64,000 nt of DNA from Pelatocladus maniniholoensis HA4357-MV3 (GTDB lineage: Bacteria > Cyanobacteriota > Cyanobacteriia > Cyanobacteriales > Nostocaceae). The notes beneath the pieces are model-generated. The model was given only the letters and a program-made list of their open reading frames with translations, had not been told where the DNA came from and did not search any database. Where the stretch lies: the NCBI GenBank assembly GCA_019359115.1, contig JAHHHW010000154.1, forward strand, positions 44,999 to 108,998. The letters are read 5' to 3'. Made by a program: the position numbers and the translations under genes. This document shows, in pieces, positions 52,372 to 61,510 of the stretch (position 1 is the stretch's first letter; each line of letters begins with the position of its first letter).

Positions 52372-54768
52372 TTAAATAAACCTACCTTTACCCTCTTTGC
52401 GGTAAATACCAATTACAGATGGAATTGGAAATCCTTTCGGATCAGCTTTACCACCATCTTCTGTAGACATATTGCTAGGCCAGCTACTACCACGGGGTAC
52501 TGTACGAGTCTGATTGAATGTCTTTCCATCCAAATCTAGTATTTCAATACTACGGTTCAATATTGTGCCATCATTAACTGGGCAATTTTCACCAGGATGC
52601 TGTATCGCAATAATCAACGTATCTCCGACAAAAGTTGGGCCTGTCATCTCACAACGCACTGGACCTTGAGCAAAAGGTATTACTGTTCCTGCGTTTGGTC
52701 CAAAAGTAGGAATAAAGAACAGCCAGTTATTACCAAAAACACCTGTAAAACTGGAAACATTACCACTGGCTGTATGATTGATGGTGTTTGGAGTACCAGT
52801 AGCACCTATACTAAAACCATTATGGGTATCGGTGGACATATCTGTCACACCCCAAACGTTACCTCGAAAATCAATAACTAAGTTATCTACATTTGCAAAA
52901 CCAGCCCCAGTTTCAGAACCAGCTTCTCCACCTTGTTTAAATCTTTCCCACCGGAAACTAAGACCTGTACCATCGGTGCTATCTTCAATAATTTTGTAAA
53001 GTCCACCTGATTGCTGAGTTGCATTTGGATCTGTGCTTAACTTAGCAACTTGGAAAACGCGGGAATCAGGATAACCATCACTTCCTGGCGCACCATCGGT
53101 ATAGGAAATAAATACTTCTTTGGTGAGTGGATGAACTTCTAAGTCTTCTGGACGTGCTGTGGGGGTTCCACCAGCCAGGTTTGCAGCTAGGAAAGCATCA
53201 CAGAGAATAGCACCTTGGTTAGGATAAAAGTCAGATAACTTTTTACCTTGATAATCAGGTAGTGCTGTTGCTTCATTGGTGCGATCGCAGTTAAATGCAC
53301 CACCATCGCTAGTTTGTTTCGCAATACCTTTACGTTTGGGTAGTTTGATCAAACCATTTCTTTGTGCTGAACCTAAAGCAGCAAATTCTTTTTCAGAAAG
53401 AACGCTGGGTGCTATGGGATCAGTGGAAGTATTTATAAGCAAAGGTATCCATTTACCTGTACCATCTGGATTATAACGGGCAACATACAAAATACCACTT
53501 TCCCACAACTTACTGTTGTTTTGATCAGTTGGATTAGATACGGTATCTGTGCTGACAAACTTCCAAGTGTGTCCCCCGCGTCTGTCATCACCCATGTAAC
53601 CGATTAATTTCTTACCTGCTTCGGCGCGAACAGCAATATTTTCGTGGCGGAAACGACCTAACCAAGTGTGTTTGCGGGGACGGAAATTTGCATCGGCCGG
53701 ATCAATTTCTACCATCCAGCCGTATTTTTCCCCTACTAAACCAAAGGTTTTGCCAACTGTATCATCTGTGTAACCTGTTTGAGTACCATCAGGTTTGACA
53801 AACTCAGTCACACCCACAAAAAATTCTGCACTTCCTTGGAAGTTTTCTTCAGCAGTTAATACAGTTCCCCAAGGAGTTGTACCACCAGAACAGTTGTAGG
53901 CTGTACCAATAATTTTATTACCTAGTCCGTCGGCGCTAATGGTAAAAACTTCAGTTGCACCTGGGCCTGTACCAATTAAATAGTTTTGATCTCCTTGCTG
54001 ATGGGGACGACTTCCCCAAGCAGTAACATTTTTATATTCATCACTGCGTTGGCTGTTGATTCCTAATCCCGAAAGACCATGAATGCGGCGGTTGTTGGAA
54101 TCTTTGACAACTTGGAATTTATTGCTACGATTAGAACGATTGCGGCGAGAGATACGGACAACAGATGCACCCAGGTTATATAAAAATTCTCCGTCTAGTT
54201 CAATGTTTCTTTGGGAGGGTAAATTCCACCCAATTATTTGACTAAATGTAGTGGGGAATCCGCTTCCTTTGAGATCAGATGGAATTTCTGGTGCTAATTC
54301 AGAAATAGGATAACTAATATATTCATGATTTACGAATAAGTAGCCATCATTCTTGTTAATGCTAGGGTCAGGATTCAAGTCTCTATCAATCGAGATAAAA
54401 CTAGTGTGGTCGCAGTTGTAACCTACATAATCATAGTCGTTGGGAAATACGCGATCGCCCCAACTAACTATGACATAGCGATCGTACTCTGGTGGAACTA
54501 CCACATCATCGATAACTGTGTAGCTATTTAATTTTGCATCTCCAGAAGCCTTACGTACTTCTCCTTTTTCAATTCCTGTTGGTAAATAACTATTTAGCTC
54601 TTGATAAATTGGTAAAGGATGGGGTAAGCGTACAGGTGTAAATCTCAATGGTACAATTTTTGCTTCGGCAATACTGGAAACACCATTTATAAGTTTGTCT
54701 CCTATTACAGCAGCACCAGCACTACCAGCAAAAAATACTAAAATTTGTCTGCGACTAAATTTAGACAT
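52372..54768 (-). CDS. phoX: PhoX-type alkaline phosphatase (DUF839 family), Tat-exported
   Basis: 798 residues. The Tat motif FSRRQILVFFAGSAGAAVIG starts the protein (Arg-Arg at 6-7), so export folded to the periplasm is expected. The family shows YVGYNCDHTSFISI, LFVNHEYIS, CSGGTTPWGTVLTAEENFQG (metal-binding Cys/Glu block), GRFRHENIAVRAEAGK and YMGDDRRGGHTWKFVS, all characteristic of PhoX/DUF839 calcium/iron-dependent phosphatases. It releases phosphate from organic esters. Regulation by the phosphate regulon is supported by two PHO-box-like arrays (55124-55198) upstream. The repeated TAGTTAACTG tract overlaps its stop-codon-proximal end. Confidence 0.92.
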   Translation of the reverse strand: MSKFSRRQILVFFAGSAGAAVIGDKLINGVSSIAEAKIVPLRFTPVRLPHPLPIYQELNSYLPTGIEKGEVRKASGDAKLNSYTVIDDVVVPPEYDRYVIVSWGDRVFPNDYDYVGYNCDHTSFISIDRDLNPDPSINKNDGYLFVNHEYISYPISELAPEIPSDLKGSGFPTTFSQIIGWNLPSQRNIELDGEFLYNLGASVVRISRRNRSNRSNKFQVVKDSNNRRIHGLSGLGINSQRSDEYKNVTAWGSRPHQQGDQNYLIGTGPGATEVFTISADGLGNKIIGTAYNCSGGTTPWGTVLTAEENFQGSAEFFVGVTEFVKPDGTQTGYTDDTVGKTFGLVGEKYGWMVEIDPADANFRPRKHTWLGRFRHENIAVRAEAGKKLIGYMGDDRRGGHTWKFVSTDTVSNPTDQNNSKLWESGILYVARYNPDGTGKWIPLLINTSTDPIAPSVLSEKEFAALGSAQRNGLIKLPKRKGIAKQTSDGGAFNCDRTNEATALPDYQGKKLSDFYPNQGAILCDAFLAANLAGGTPTARPEDLEVHPLTKEVFISYTDGAPGSDGYPDSRVFQVAKLSTDPNATQQSGGLYKIIEDSTDGTGLSFRWERFKQGGEAGSETGAGFANVDNLVIDFRGNVWGVTDMSTDTHNGFSIGATGTPNTINHTASGNVSSFTGVFGNNWLFFIPTFGPNAGTVIPFAQGPVRCEMTGPTFVGDTLIIAIQHPGENCPVNDGTILNRSIEILDLDGKTFNQTRTVPRGSSWPSNMSTEDGGKADPKGFPIPSVIGIYRKEGKGRFI

Positions 54769-55123
54769 TAATTTTCCTCTCTTGCAGTGTTAATTACATC
54801 AACTTTTAGTGAAAAAAAGCAAGGTGATATCAGTAAAGACTTGCTCTAGAAACTGAATATCAAAACATCTGTATATACGAATCTTTTCCACCCCATTACT
54901 ACTAGGGATAAATAAGTCAAACCCTTTCACAATGAAGCTATTAAATCTAGAATCTATTGATTAATTTATTCTTGCCAAAAAAGCATAGCGAGTTATTATT
55001 ATCAAAATAATAACTTGATAAATACATCAATTTTTTTTGGTAAAATACAGGCAAGATCTATGTTTATTGTTTATACACCTAAATTCGGATGAAAAAAGTT
55101 AACAATATAAATCTAAATAACAA

Positions 55124-55153
55124 ACATTAAAAACAGATTATATTTAGGTTAAT
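55124..55153 (-). promoter_or_regulatory. PHO-box-like array 2 (proximal to phoX)
   Basis: Read on the minus strand: ATTAACCT, AAA, TATAATCT, GTT, TTTAATGT. Three 8-bp PyTTAAPyPyT-like motifs are spaced by exactly 3 bp, which is the architecture of cyanobacterial PHO (SphR/PhoB) boxes. It is about 356 bp upstream of the phoX ATG and is a 45-bp-spaced copy of the array at 55169. Confidence 0.72.
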
Positions 55154-55168
55154 TGAATTATTTTATTA

Positions 55169-55198
55169 ACATTAAAAACAAGTTATTTTTAGGTTAAA
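55169..55198 (-). promoter_or_regulatory. PHO-box-like array 1 (distal to phoX)
   Basis: Read on the minus strand: TTTAACCT, AAA, AATAACTT, GTT, TTTAATGT. Three 8-bp half-sites separated by 3-bp spacers, with the spacers AAA and GTT identical to those of the second array. The 45-bp offset puts the two arrays on the same face of the helix (about four turns). Confidence 0.75.
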
Positions 55199-55391
55199 TA
55201 AAATCAAAATGTTATTGTGATTCAATAAGAAAAGCAATTATTTTTAAATTTCAAAAATAAAATAAAGAGTCCGCGCAGGCGCTCAGTGCATCGCAAGCTC
55301 AGTACGAGACGCTCAGTCGAACGATTGGGGATTGAGTCCCAGGATTTATCCGCTTTCTTGTACTTTGCTCGGAATTATCGGTCAGATTGTT

Positions 55392-56066
55392 TCAGCGTTT
55401 GAGGTAACCTTTGATAATTTGTTTTCGTGCTGGATGAGTATTCAGCCAACTTTCACCATGACGCAGTAGCTTCTCGACTTCTTCGTCATTCATCCAGTAG
55501 TATTTATCATCATCAAATACTGGTATAAGCACGTAGATATGACTTAAAAGATCGGCAAGAGTCAGGGTGTGGTGTAGTTCAACAGTATAATAATGACTCT
55601 GCCCCCACTCTGGAAACTTTTCATCAAGCAGATGACCTGTGGTGCTGACAGAGTAGCCCAAAGGTTCAAATAATTGTCGCAGCAACCCTTCACCGTCCCG
55701 ACAGGGTACAACAGATAATCTTGCTACTAAGGGAATAGGAGTTTGTGCTAGTTTCAGTCTCTCTTGGGAAGGAGTAGTAAGAGTTGTATTGAAGACTTGT
55801 GCGATCGCCACACTTAAAAACGAAGAAGCAACATAAGGGCGATCGCTCAGATATTGCTCAGTACTTGAACCACGTCTTTGTGCTAATTTCACAGGGTTAA
55901 TTTCCAGCAGCAGCGCCGCCGTACAACGCTGTATATCTGCTTCTGGATAAAATACATGTGCCTGTCCAAAGGGAAAAGTAAAAGACTGGCAAATATCTGG
56001 ATGTTTATGTAGTAGGTAGCCTAGCTCTGTAGCAGGCTGATGTGTAGTCGAAATTGTCAGCAGCAT
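55392..56066 (-). CDS. Stand-alone N-terminal domain of Hen1-type RNA 2'-O-methyltransferase (methyltransferase domain missing)
   Basis: 224 residues. LTISTTHQPATELGYLLHKHPD, SFTFPFGQAHVFYPEA, ALLLEINPVKLAQ, SDRPYVASSFLSVAIAQVF and HLYVLIPVFDDDKYYWMNDE-like blocks are the bacterial Hen1 N-terminal domain, which in the full protein (about 460 residues) is followed by a C-terminal SAM-dependent methyltransferase that seals the RNA 3' end together with PNKP. Here the frame ends GYLKR-TGA, exactly where the linker to the methyltransferase starts, and the downstream sequence is repeats. No PNKP gene is adjacent. It is a truncated relic or a separated regulatory domain. Confidence 0.85.
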   Translation of the reverse strand: MLLTISTTHQPATELGYLLHKHPDICQSFTFPFGQAHVFYPEADIQRCTAALLLEINPVKLAQRRGSSTEQYLSDRPYVASSFLSVAIAQVFNTTLTTPSQERLKLAQTPIPLVARLSVVPCRDGEGLLRQLFEPLGYSVSTTGHLLDEKFPEWGQSHYYTVELHHTLTLADLLSHIYVLIPVFDDDKYYWMNDEEVEKLLRHGESWLNTHPARKQIIKGYLKR

Positions 56067-56266
56067 TCACTTTCAATAAAGGCGATTATAAGAAAGATTA
56101 ATGAATACTACCACTGTCAAGTCTGTGATTACGTAAAATTCCTCATACTAACAATACATTTTGCTGTTGCAAGCACAAATCTATGAGGAGCGGCAGATCA
56201 TTACCCATTCCACACCATGCCTAGTACTGACACAATAGAAATAATATCCTAGAAAAACACCTACCC
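56067..56266. other. Spacer between the Hen1-like gene and fni
   Basis: Divergent 200-bp spacer holding both promoters. No ORF, tRNA or strong palindrome was seen. Confidence 0.35.
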
Positions 56267-57316
56267 GTGAACATGCCCATTAGCCCATCCGCCACTACCC
56301 AAATTCGTAAAGCCGACCATATCCGCATTTGTCTAGAAGAAGATGTGCAATTCCAACAAACCACCAATGGACTAGAAAAATATCGTTTTAGCCATTGTTG
56401 TTTACCGGAACTCGATCGCAATGAGATTGATCTGAGTACTAATTTTCTAGAGAAGCAATTAGGCGCACCGTTGTTAATTTCTTCCATGACTGGAGGAACT
56501 CCAGAAGCAGGAATGATTAACCGTCGGCTAGCAGAAGTTGCTCAACACTATAAATTTGCTATGGGTGTCGGTTCTCAACGCATAGCTGTGGAAAAACCTT
56601 CTGTGGCTGAAACCTTCGCCGTCCGCAAATATGCGCCCGATGTTCTCCTGTTTGCCAATTTGGGTGCTGTTCAACTCAACTATGATTACGGTTTAGAAGA
56701 ATGTGTACGAGTTATTGATATTCTCGAAGCTGATGCCCTGATTTTGCACCTCAATCCACTACAAGAGTGTATTCAACCCAAAGGTGATATAAATTTCAGA
56801 GGCTTATTTGACAAAATAGCTAATTTATGCGACAAGGTATCCGTTCCTGTAATTGCCAAAGAAGTAGGCAATGGTATCTCAGCAACAATGGCACAGAAGC
56901 TGATTGCAGCAGGAATAAAAGCAATTGATGTGGCTGGTGCTGGTGGCACTTCTTGGGCAAAAGTGGAAAGTGAGCGAGCAGAAAATCCCTTACAACGCCG
57001 TTTAGGTCGAACCTTTGCAGATTGGGGTTTACCAACGGCGGAGTGCATCACCAGCATTCGTGCAGTTGCACCAACAGTACCTCTAATTGCCTCCGGTGGA
57101 TTGCGTCATGGACTGGACGTAGCAAAAGCTTTGGCATTGGGAGCAGATGTAGCTGGTTTAGCAATGCCATTTTTGCAAGCGGCTGCTTCTTCAGAAGCTG
57201 CTGTTTACGACTTGGGTGAAGTATTAATTGCTGAAATCACTACAGTGCTATTTTGTACTGGCAACGCTACTATTAGGCAATTACAATCTTTAGGGAGTTT
57301 AGAACCCATAAAATAA
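56267..57316 (+). CDS. fni: Type 2 isopentenyl-diphosphate delta-isomerase
   Basis: 349 residues, with a GTG start at 56267 (ATG 56273 is two codons later). The FMN-binding type 2 IDI signature is complete: [97 protein letters not shown] and [20 protein letters not shown]. It interconverts IPP and DMAPP for isoprenoid, carotenoid and chlorophyll phytyl synthesis, using FMN and NADPH. Length is family-typical. Confidence 0.96.
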   Translation: MNMPISPSATTQIRKADHIRICLEEDVQFQQTTNGLEKYRFSHCCLPELDRNEIDLSTNFLEKQLGAPLLISSMTGGTPEAGMINRRLAEVAQHYKFAMGVGSQRIAVEKPSVAETFAVRKYAPDVLLFANLGAVQLNYDYGLEECVRVIDILEADALILHLNPLQECIQPKGDINFRGLFDKIANLCDKVSVPVIAKEVGNGISATMAQKLIAAGIKAIDVAGAGGTSWAKVESERAENPLQRRLGRTFADWGLPTAECITSIRAVAPTVPLIASGGLRHGLDVAKALALGADVAGLAMPFLQAAASSEAAVYDLGEVLIAEITTVLFCTGNATIRQLQSLGSLEPIK

Positions 57317-57361
57317 GTATATATAAAGTAGTTGTAGTTAATTGGTTATTGGTAGTTAGTA

Positions 57362-57577
57362 CGGGCGTAGACGCGCTCTGCGCGGCTTCTTTTAAAGTAC
57401 GGGCAAAATGGGAGCATCCCAATTTTTTCAATATACTGCTGGTTTAAACCGTTAGCTAATAGCAAAAATCGTCTTCAGACGACTCAAATAAATCAAGTAG
57501 TCTGCTTTAAGCAGACTTGAACTGTGAGACTGCGATTTCAATCGCACGCGGGTTTTTTAAAATTTGGGATGCTCCCC
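57362..57577. repeat. Repeat cluster between fni and sppA with GGGAGCATCCC inverted ends
   Basis: 57362-57400 is a GGGCGTAGACGCGC / GGCTTCTT repeat. An inverted element follows, with GGGAGCATCCCAATTTTTT (about 57411) and its counterpart AAATTTGGGATGCTCCC (ending about 57577). Inside are CGTCTTCAGACG, AGTCTGCTTTAAGCAGACT and GACTGCGATTTCAATCGCAC palindromes. Copies of the GGGATGCTCCC end occur at 33222 and 51627. Confidence 0.7.
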
Positions 57578-57594
57578 CGCCAGAATGCTCCTAA

Positions 57595-57636
57595 CCAATG
57601 ACCAATGACCAATGACCAATGACCAATGACCAATGA
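57595..57636. repeat. Heptamer repeat CCAATGA x 6
   Basis: Six perfect copies of CCAATGA (57595-57636) lie just upstream of the sppA start at 57652. This is the same heptamer family as at 1600-1635, 3535-3560, 4485-4506 and 59503-59520. Confidence 0.9.
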
Positions 57637-57651
57637 CTAAATAAAAACAAT

Positions 57652-59484
57652 ATGCAGAATTTTATTAAACAAACTTTTGCTAGCTTAGTTGGAAGTATCC
57701 TGGGATTATTTATTTTTTTTGGTTTAGGAACTACAGGACTGTTGTTGCTGTTATTTGCAGCCTCTAGAGATGTTGGACCAGTTGTCAAAGATAAGTCAGT
57801 GGTAGTGTTTGACTTATCAACGAAAATTACTGATGGAGAGCCAAGTTCTAGTGAATTGCTACAAAAAGTAATCTCAGGTGAAGAGGAAAAGCAAATGAGC
57901 CTCCGCACTATTCTGGATAGTATCGAAAAAGCACGACGTGATCGGCGTGTTGTTGGTATCTATTTAGATGCGACTCGTATTTCTGAAAGTGAAAATACAG
58001 CAGGCTTTGCTACTTTTAAAGAAATTCGCCAAGCTCTACAAAAGTTTCGTGCTGCTGGTAAGAAGGTAGTAGCCTACGGTATGGACTGGGGAGAACGGGA
58101 ATATTACCTAAGTTCGGTAGCCGATACAATTGTGCTTAACCCATTGGGAGCTATGGAAATCAATGGTTTGAGTTCCCAACCTATGTTTTTGGCAGGCGCA
58201 TTACAAAAATATGGTATCGGGGTGCAAGTTGTGCGAGTAGGAAAGTTCAAGGGAGCAGTTGAACCCTTTGTACTTACTAAGCTAAGTCCAGAAAATCGCC
58301 AACAAACTCAGAAATTATTAGATGATATCTGGACAGAGTGGCGTAATGCAGTCGGATATAGTCGTAAAATTACTCCTGGAAAATTGCAAGCGATCGCAGA
58401 TAACCAAGCCTTTTTGCAAGCAGATCAAGCCAAGAATAATGGTTTAGTAGATAAACTTGGGTATTTTGATGAAGTGGTTAGCGATCTCAAAAAGTTGACA
58501 GATAGCGACAAAGATGACAAAAGCTTCCGGCAAATTTCCCTAAGTGAATACGCGCAAGTCCCCGGTAAATCTTTAGGGACGGAACGCAATTCTCAAAACA
58601 AAATTGCTGTAGTTTATGCTGAGGGAGAAATTGTCGATGGTCAAGGTAGCGATGGGGAAATAGGCGGTAATAGTTTTGCCAGAATTTTCCGCAAACTACA
58701 ACAAGATGAGGATATCAAAGCGATCGTCTTAAGGATTAACAGTCCTGGTGGTAGTGCGACAGCAGCAGAAGTGATGCAACGAGAAGTACGTTTAACTCGC
58801 GATCGAAAACCAGTTGTTGTGTCGATGGGTGATGTTGCTGCTTCCGGTGGTTATTGGATTGCTAGCGATTCTAACCGTATTTTTGCTGAACCTAATACAA
58901 TTACGGGTTCAATAGGTGTGTTTGGACTACTGTTTAATGCCCAAAAATTAGCCAATGACAACGGCATAACTTGGGATACAGTTAAAACTGGACGCTATGC
59001 CGATAGTCAAACTCTTTCTCGTCCCAAAACTTCTGAAGAATTGGCAATTTACCAACGTAGTGTCAATAAAATTTACAATATATTTCTTGGTAAAGTTGCC
59101 CAAGGTCGGAAAATTCCCCAAACAAGGGTAGCAGAAATTGCTCAAGGTCGGGTTTGGTCAGGTACAGAAGCCAAAAATATTGGTTTAGTGGATGAAATTG
59201 GTGGTTTAGATGCTGCTATTGCCTACGCTGCTAAACAAGCAAAACTGGGAAATGACTGGGAACTACAAGAATATCCCAAATATGGGAGTTTGGGAGAACG
59301 CATATTAGGAAAAGTTCCAGAACAAACACACGCTGCTGTGAACTTGGATCAGCAAAAACTCCAATTACCAGATTCGCTAGCAACTGAATTACAAAAACTC
59401 AAAGCTGAACTTGCGACTCTACAAAAGATGAACGATCCCCAAGGAGTGTATGCTCGTTTACCTTTTAATTTGAAAATAGAGTAA
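57652..59484 (+). CDS. sppA: Signal peptide peptidase SppA (67K, two-domain type)
   Basis: 610 residues with one N-terminal membrane segment (about 12-36) and two tandem Clp/crotonase-fold domains. The catalytic Lys is in VGKFKGAVEPF (Lys200) and the Ser in GDVAASGGYW (Ser398), a Ser-Lys dyad split between the halves as in E. coli SppA. It degrades cleaved signal peptides in the membrane and in cyanobacteria has been linked to light acclimation of thylakoid proteins. The start ATG follows a CCAATGA repeat tract and an AATAAAAACAAT spacer without clear Shine-Dalgarno. Confidence 0.95.
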   Translation: MQNFIKQTFASLVGSILGLFIFFGLGTTGLLLLLFAASRDVGPVVKDKSVVVFDLSTKITDGEPSSSELLQKVISGEEEKQMSLRTILDSIEKARRDRRVVGIYLDATRISESENTAGFATFKEIRQALQKFRAAGKKVVAYGMDWGEREYYLSSVADTIVLNPLGAMEINGLSSQPMFLAGALQKYGIGVQVVRVGKFKGAVEPFVLTKLSPENRQQTQKLLDDIWTEWRNAVGYSRKITPGKLQAIADNQAFLQADQAKNNGLVDKLGYFDEVVSDLKKLTDSDKDDKSFRQISLSEYAQVPGKSLGTERNSQNKIAVVYAEGEIVDGQGSDGEIGGNSFARIFRKLQQDEDIKAIVLRINSPGGSATAAEVMQREVRLTRDRKPVVVSMGDVAASGGYWIASDSNRIFAEPNTITGSIGVFGLLFNAQKLANDNGITWDTVKTGRYADSQTLSRPKTSEELAIYQRSVNKIYNIFLGKVAQGRKIPQTRVAEIAQGRVWSGTEAKNIGLVDEIGGLDAAIAYAAKQAKLGNDWELQEYPKYGSLGERILGKVPEQTHAAVNLDQQKLQLPDSLATELQKLKAELATLQKMNDPQGVYARLPFNLKIE

Positions 59485-59513
59485 ATCCTTCTTTGACAAA
59501 TGACCAATGACCA

Positions 59514-59762
59514 ATGACCAAAAAACAAAAGTTTCCTTACTTAGTTGGTTCTAAGTGGACTGCACAAATAAAGGTAGATGGTTGGCGACACTTCCAAGTT
59601 GTCAACCGTAAAAATCAGGGTAAGTGGGTATATGCGGAAATGGTTTCTTCTTGTGACCCTAATGTCCGCTTTTGGATAAATGCTAAGTTACTCGAAGATC
59701 GTTCCCAATGGTATCCTGGTTGGCAATCATTGCAAGAAATTGAAGCTTTAGAGATTGGGTAG
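59514..59762 (+). CDS. TIGR02450 family Trp-rich protein
   Basis: 82 residues with conserved Trp at the positions KWTAQ, GWRHFQVV, KWVYAEMV, RFWINAK, WYPGWQ. This pattern matches the cyanobacterial/proteobacterial TIGR02450 Trp-rich family of unknown function. The start codon (59514) is in the last copy of a CAATGAC heptamer repeat (59503-59520), so the initial codons ATG ACC AAA come from it. It begins 29 bp after the sppA stop and may be co-transcribed. The stop is immediately followed by the 163-bp element at 59763. Confidence 0.85.
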   Translation: MTKKQKFPYLVGSKWTAQIKVDGWRHFQVVNRKNQGKWVYAEMVSSCDPNVRFWINAKLLEDRSQWYPGWQSLQEIEALEIG

Positions 59763-59925
59763 CTTAGATCTTGCACTCTTGCACTAGAAGTCGCGGCTAA
59801 ACAGACATGACGCGTAGCGACCACCTACGCGGTTTAAAAGCCTTGATTTTACGTTAGTTCGCGCAGGCGGACTTGGTTTGTGTAGCCGCGATTTCTAATC
59901 ACCAAGGCTAGGTACAAGATCTAAG
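59763..59925. mobile_element. 163-bp inverted-repeat element
   Basis: The ends are CTTAGATCTTGCAC (59763) and GTACAAGATCTAAG (59925), 13/14 complementary. A nested pair TAGAAGTCGCGGCTA/TAGCCGCGATTTCTA lies inside (59785-59895). No ORF. It is similar in size and terminus to the element at 52007. Confidence 0.75.
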
Positions 59926-60620
59926 GTAGGCGATAAAGCGATCGCTTTGAAACTTGCTGCTTCACATCCCCAAAGGATACAAAAACTGATTTTAGCTTAC
60001 AACCATATTCCCTATTACCCGTTCCGATTATTTTTTAAATGTAATAATTTTTTATATTTTCTGAGTCATGACTCAAAATTAGCGATCGCTGATCTTGGTA
60101 GTTAATTTACAACTGTCTATATTTTTTGCTAAGAATCATATTTCAATTTGAACTGAGAATTTTGACAACAGAAATTATTAGCTATTTTTAAGCTGAAACA
60201 GCAAGTCTATCCTTTGCCACAACGATAGACTTGCTGTTTGATGTTCTTAAGTTCCACTTGGTCAGTATAGAGTATTAATACTCTTCTAGCATAAGTTCTA
60301 TTTGATGAAAACTATATCAATCAAGGAAAGAAGTTTTTTTGCTTATTGTTACTATTTTACATATTTTAATACTATAAAAGCTTTATTTTTTTGTTTTTTA
60401 GGCCTTTAAAGGTTTAAAATAGACAAAATATCTTTTAGTCAATTTTATAAATTAAAAAGCTTGTTTTTACAACATAATTTATTTTTAAGTCCCCTTTATT
60501 TTCAGCTTTTTTTCGATAATAATGACACTCGAAGACTTAATACATCGCTGTTGCACGCGGTGCTGCAAGTGTTTGAGCCAATTGTTTTATTTATAAAAAA
60601 ACCATAAGAGGCAAAAAACA
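59926..60620. other. Long AT-rich leader/promoter region of chlL
   Basis: About 700 bp without ORFs. It contains the perfect 16-bp hairpin at 60196-60239 (separate entry), very AT-rich stretches (60330-60510) and a GCACGCGGTGC-type palindrome (60553-60563). The chlL promoter and a leader are expected here. I see no clear binding-site motif for a known regulator. Confidence 0.45.
60196..60239. terminator. Perfect 16-bp stem-loop upstream of chlL
   Basis: AAACAGCAAGTCTATC (60196-60211) and GATAGACTTGCTGTTT (60224-60239) are exact reverse complements with a 12-nt loop CTTTGCCACAAC. It is not followed by a continuous T-run on either strand (TGATG / TTC), so it may be a terminator, a small RNA end or a regulator site. 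It is the strongest hairpin in this spacer. Confidence 0.55.
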
Positions 60621-61487
60621 GTGAGATTAGCAGTTTACGGAAAAGGCGGTATCGGTAAATCTACAACTAGCTGTAATATTTCCGTCGCTTTAGCCAAACG
60701 CGGCAAGAAAGTCTTGCAAATTGGCTGCGACCCTAAACATGACAGCACCTTCACTCTTACCGGTTTCTTGATTCCGACGATTATTGATACTCTGCAAGAA
60801 AAGGATTTTCACTACGAAGACATTTGGCCAGAAGATGTAATCTACAAAGGCTATGGTGGTGTAGATTGCGTAGAAGCAGGTGGTCCACCCGCAGGTGCTG
60901 GTTGTGGCGGTTATGTGGTTGGCGAAACAGTAAAGTTACTGAAAGAACTCAACGCTTTTGATGAATACGATGTCATTTTATTTGACGTTCTAGGCGACGT
61001 TGTTTGTGGTGGTTTTGCAGCACCTCTGAATTACGCAGACTACTGCATAATTGTGACTGATAACGGCTTTGATGCCTTGTTTGCTGCGAACCGCATTGCT
61101 GCTTCTGTCCGGGAAAAAGCTAGAACTCACCAACTGCGTCTAGCTGGGTTGATTGGGAATCGCACATCTAAGCGTGACTTGATCGATAAATACGTAGAAT
61201 CTGTACCGATGCCAGTTTTAGAAGTCTTACCTCTGATTGAAGATATCCGTGTTTCCCGCGTCAAGGGCAAGACTTTGTTTGAAATGGCAGATGTAGAACC
61301 CTCTTTGAGCTACGTTTGCGATTATTATTTAAGCATCGCCGACCAACTTCTATCACTACCCGAAGGTGTTGTACCTAAAGATGCCCAAGATCGGGAACTA
61401 TTCTCTTTATTGTCTGATTTTTACTTAAATCCGAATAAACCACAGGTTCCTAATCCGGAAGAAGAATTAGACTTGATGATTGTATAA
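60621..61487 (+). CDS. chlL: Light-independent protochlorophyllide reductase iron-sulphur ATP-binding protein (ChlL)
   Basis: 288 residues. Walker [10 protein letters not shown] is at 8-16. The [4Fe-4S] cluster ligands are Cys95 (GAGCGGYV) and Cys129 (DVVCGGFA). The NifH-like [11 protein letters not shown] and [11 protein letters not shown] motifs are intact. It transfers electrons to ChlN-ChlB for protochlorophyllide reduction in the dark. It starts with GTG (60621), preceded by AGAGGC. The cluster with DUF5331 and chlN is the usual cyanobacterial arrangement; chlB is not in the window. Confidence 0.98.
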   Translation: MRLAVYGKGGIGKSTTSCNISVALAKRGKKVLQIGCDPKHDSTFTLTGFLIPTIIDTLQEKDFHYEDIWPEDVIYKGYGGVDCVEAGGPPAGAGCGGYVVGETVKLLKELNAFDEYDVILFDVLGDVVCGGFAAPLNYADYCIIVTDNGFDALFAANRIAASVREKARTHQLRLAGLIGNRTSKRDLIDKYVESVPMPVLEVLPLIEDIRVSRVKGKTLFEMADVEPSLSYVCDYYLSIADQLLSLPEGVVPKDAQDRELFSLLSDFYLNPNKPQVPNPEEELDLMIV

Positions 61488-61510
61488 ATCATTTTTCTCA
61501 GGATGGGAAT

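Larger units (their letters stand above)
54769..55391. other. AT-rich upstream region of phoX, downstream of the Hen1-like gene
   Basis: Besides the two PHO-box arrays, it contains TTTTTTTTGG near 55030 and a repeat fragment (AGTCCGCGCAGGCGCTCAGTG, 55268-55330). No ORF with a ribosome site. The phoX promoter and a long leader are expected between 54780 and 55120. Confidence 0.5.

Noticed and set aside
60541..60620. Small RNA or riboswitch directly before chlL
   Set aside because: Only a short GCAC-GCG-GTGC palindrome is visible and no known riboswitch pattern.
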